Shown one piece after another: positions 35,212 through 37,026 of a stretch of DNA of 37,026 bases; position 1 is the first letter of the stretch; each line of letters begins with the position of its first letter. Source of the DNA: Conidiobolus incongruus B7586 (lineage: Eukaryota; Entomophthoromycota; Entomophthoromycetes; Entomophthorales; Conidiobolaceae); contig JNEM01011052.1 of the NCBI GenBank assembly GCA_000697335.1, positions 1 through 37,026 on the forward strand, written 5' to 3'. The translations under genes and the position numbers were made by a program. The notes beneath the pieces were generated by a model that searched no databases, was not told the DNA's origin, and saw nothing but the letters and a program-made list of their open reading frames with translations.

Positions 35212-35839
35212 TTTGAGGATTGAAATCTTTAATTTTAGTATTAAGGTATCAAATATATAAAAATAAAAAGTAAAAATATGGATATATTTTTCAATAATTA
35301 AAGTTATATAATTCTATAATAGTACAAACATAATTTATTAATCATTATAAATTATTATCTAAGAATTTTTTAACTTGAATACTACAATATCATTTCTCAA
35401 TATTCTAATTTGAAATTCCTTTAGTTTTCTCTTTTATTGTGCACGTTTAGCCAATTCACATGGTTAAATAAAATTGTAATACATTATTGATAAGATAGAG
35501 TATAAATAGTACTAGAAAGTATATTAATCCATTCTAGAGTTTGCCTGACTTCATTATTAAAGATAGATTCAAAATTATACAACTGATATGTTTAATACAA
35601 TAAATATAGCTTCATTGGATAATATAATGATTATTAAGAATTACTTCATAAGTTTAAAGCATAATTATACAATTGACAAAGAATATACTATTTGGTCTAC
35701 TGACCAAAATATATTTAATAATACAAAATAATGACATTGAGTATATTGAAAATACAATTTCTGAAATAAATGAAATCTTGTGGCATATAAAAAATTTTCT
35801 TTTGTAAATAGGTTAATGAATGTTTATGATAGGAAATGG
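35210..35839. other. AT-rich spacer
   Basis: No gene seen. CTCTTTTATTGTGCACG at about 35429-35445 is a small less AT-rich patch without further context. Confidence 0.55.
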
Positions 35840-36258
35840 TCTTGTCAATCACTCAAGAAACTGCGATTACCACTCTGAATCGAGAAGTCACATTGGGAAC
35901 ACTCATTTCCTGAACCAGGTGGTTGTGTTCCTTTCTAACACTGAGCCATTCCTATCCATAAAAATCAATAATGAAAGCTAATATAAGATTATCATGAATG
36001 AACTAATAAACACATCTCTTTTATCTTCATTTCAAAAGCATCCAGTCTCTAATCTTTTCTCATAACCCTCACAAAAGTGTTGAGCCGTAACGAGCGTGAG
36101 ATAATTACTTTACACAAAGAACTCATTTACAGTAAGCCATTTGCACCTCATTTGGCGAACCCCATCAATTTCCCGTAACTCTGTGGTAACCAGTCGTTTA
36201 CCACTGGCGATTCCCCGCTTAAGCTCTTAAAGTCTATTTCCTCCCACAATTACAGTCG
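35840..36258. repeat. Dispersed ~420-base repeat, copy 2
   Basis: Direct-orientation homologue of 3119-3540, with the same order of conserved words. It keeps the hairpin GTGGTAA/TTACCAC at 36183-36204 with a changed loop, and the following CACTGGCGATTCCCCG. No open reading frame. The edges are where similarity fades; no target duplication was found. Confidence 0.85.
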
Positions 36259-37026
36259 ACATTTATACTAAATTCAAGCATTTCTTTCTATATAACTATA
36301 TGTTATATGAAATTAATATTTTCAATCGTGAATATATTAACAAGGTTGAATAAAAATAAAATTGAATTAAAAATACCAATTTCTAATGTTATTAAATAAG
36401 CAATCAATTATTATAATTTCTAGTAATATTTTTATTATACAATTTGAATAATGTTAAAATTAAAATATTAAGATATATCATAATAATCGCTAAGAATAAA
36501 CTGAAGTTCATTTTAATATATATAAAATTATAACAATTATATTATCCTTTCAAAAATTTAATATCATAATATTACCATTACTAAAGTCTGCCTTCAATTA
36601 ACTATACTATTAGAATATCAAAAGTTGATTTGTCAAATTATATTCAATTCTTTAATGAGTAATATTTGGATACTATTCATATTTTATTAATTTTATATAA
36701 TTCTATTCAATTATTATCCAAATTATAAAATTCTATATTTTAAATATTATTTTATTTATTAATATTGTAGTTTTTATTTAATTAAAATAATAAAAATCAA
36801 TTTCACTTTATTTTTTAAATTATTAACATATTTATTAAATAAAATAATAAAAAATTATATAAATTAGATAATAGCTTAAATTTTGTATCAAAATATTCAT
36901 TACCCTTTTTAACATTTAAAATACTAAATTTTTGAAAATTAAATATAAATTATATATATATATATATATACTATATTTTAAAAGTTTAATATAATATATT
37001 TATAGTAAATATAAAAATCAATATTT
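36259..37026. other. AT-rich spacer to window end
   Basis: Nothing recognisable; includes an (AT)n run at about 36952-36970. Confidence 0.6.

Noticed and set aside
1-37026. CRISPR array or bacterial-type operon
   Set aside because: No spaced direct repeats; genes carry spliceosomal introns and are eukaryotic.

Overview
The window is nuclear DNA from a very AT-rich fungus. Evidence for a fungus: a Zn2Cys6 DNA-binding cluster, an EXO84 exocyst subunit, an HPC2/ubinuclein-type HIR subunit, a short yeast-type cystathionine beta-synthase without a haem domain, and many introns of about 47-66 bases with GTAAAT/GTAATT-type donors and CTAAC-like branch points. Spacers look about 80% A+T and are long. 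That, with the KKRGPKPK tail after the zinc cluster, would suit an early-diverging (zygomycete-grade) lineage, but the lineage is inference and not settled by the sequence.

Layout. 1-4.1 kb: AT-rich spacer with a 253-base insertion-like segment between 15-base direct repeats (2478-2745) and the first copy of a ~420-base dispersed repeat (3119-3540). 4.2-5.3 kb: Zn2Cys6 regulator (-). 7.5 kb: tRNA-Leu(AAG) (-). 8.3-10.6 kb: EXO84 (-, 10 exons). 11.8-12.6 kb: UBA-domain, UBAP1/ESCRT-I-like gene (-, 2 exons), divergent from HPC2 (+, 7 exons, 12.95-15.45 kb) across a 329-base promoter. 17.6-18.0 kb: orphan exon-like pieces (-). 18.1-19.8 kb: cystathionine beta-synthase CYS4 (+, 3 exons), convergent with a cysteine-rich single-pass membrane protein (-, 20.06-20.98 kb). 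21.7-22.8 kb: 14-3-3 protein (-, 6 coding exons, four of 20 bases or less). 22.8-33.0 kb: a 10-kb gene desert holding a decayed Tc1/mariner transposon (25939-27506) with 38-base inverted ends and several GC-richer islands of unknown nature. 33.1-33.7 kb: two-finger C2H2/C2HC protein (-). 35.8-36.3 kb: second copy of the dispersed repeat.

The genes are unlinked housekeeping and regulatory functions (secretion tethering, endosomal sorting, histone deposition, sulfur amino-acid synthesis, phosphoprotein binding), not a pathway cluster. CYS4 and 14-3-3 use more GC-rich codons than their neighbours, as expected for highly expressed genes.

Most worth a second look: the dispersed repeat, whose copies keep islands of near-identity including a stem whose loop has changed; the Tc1 relic, whose two ends differ only by transitions over 38 positions, mostly CpA/TpG to TpA (a RIP-like pattern); and the micro-exon 5' half of the 14-3-3 gene. 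I saw no clearly new defence or mobile system.
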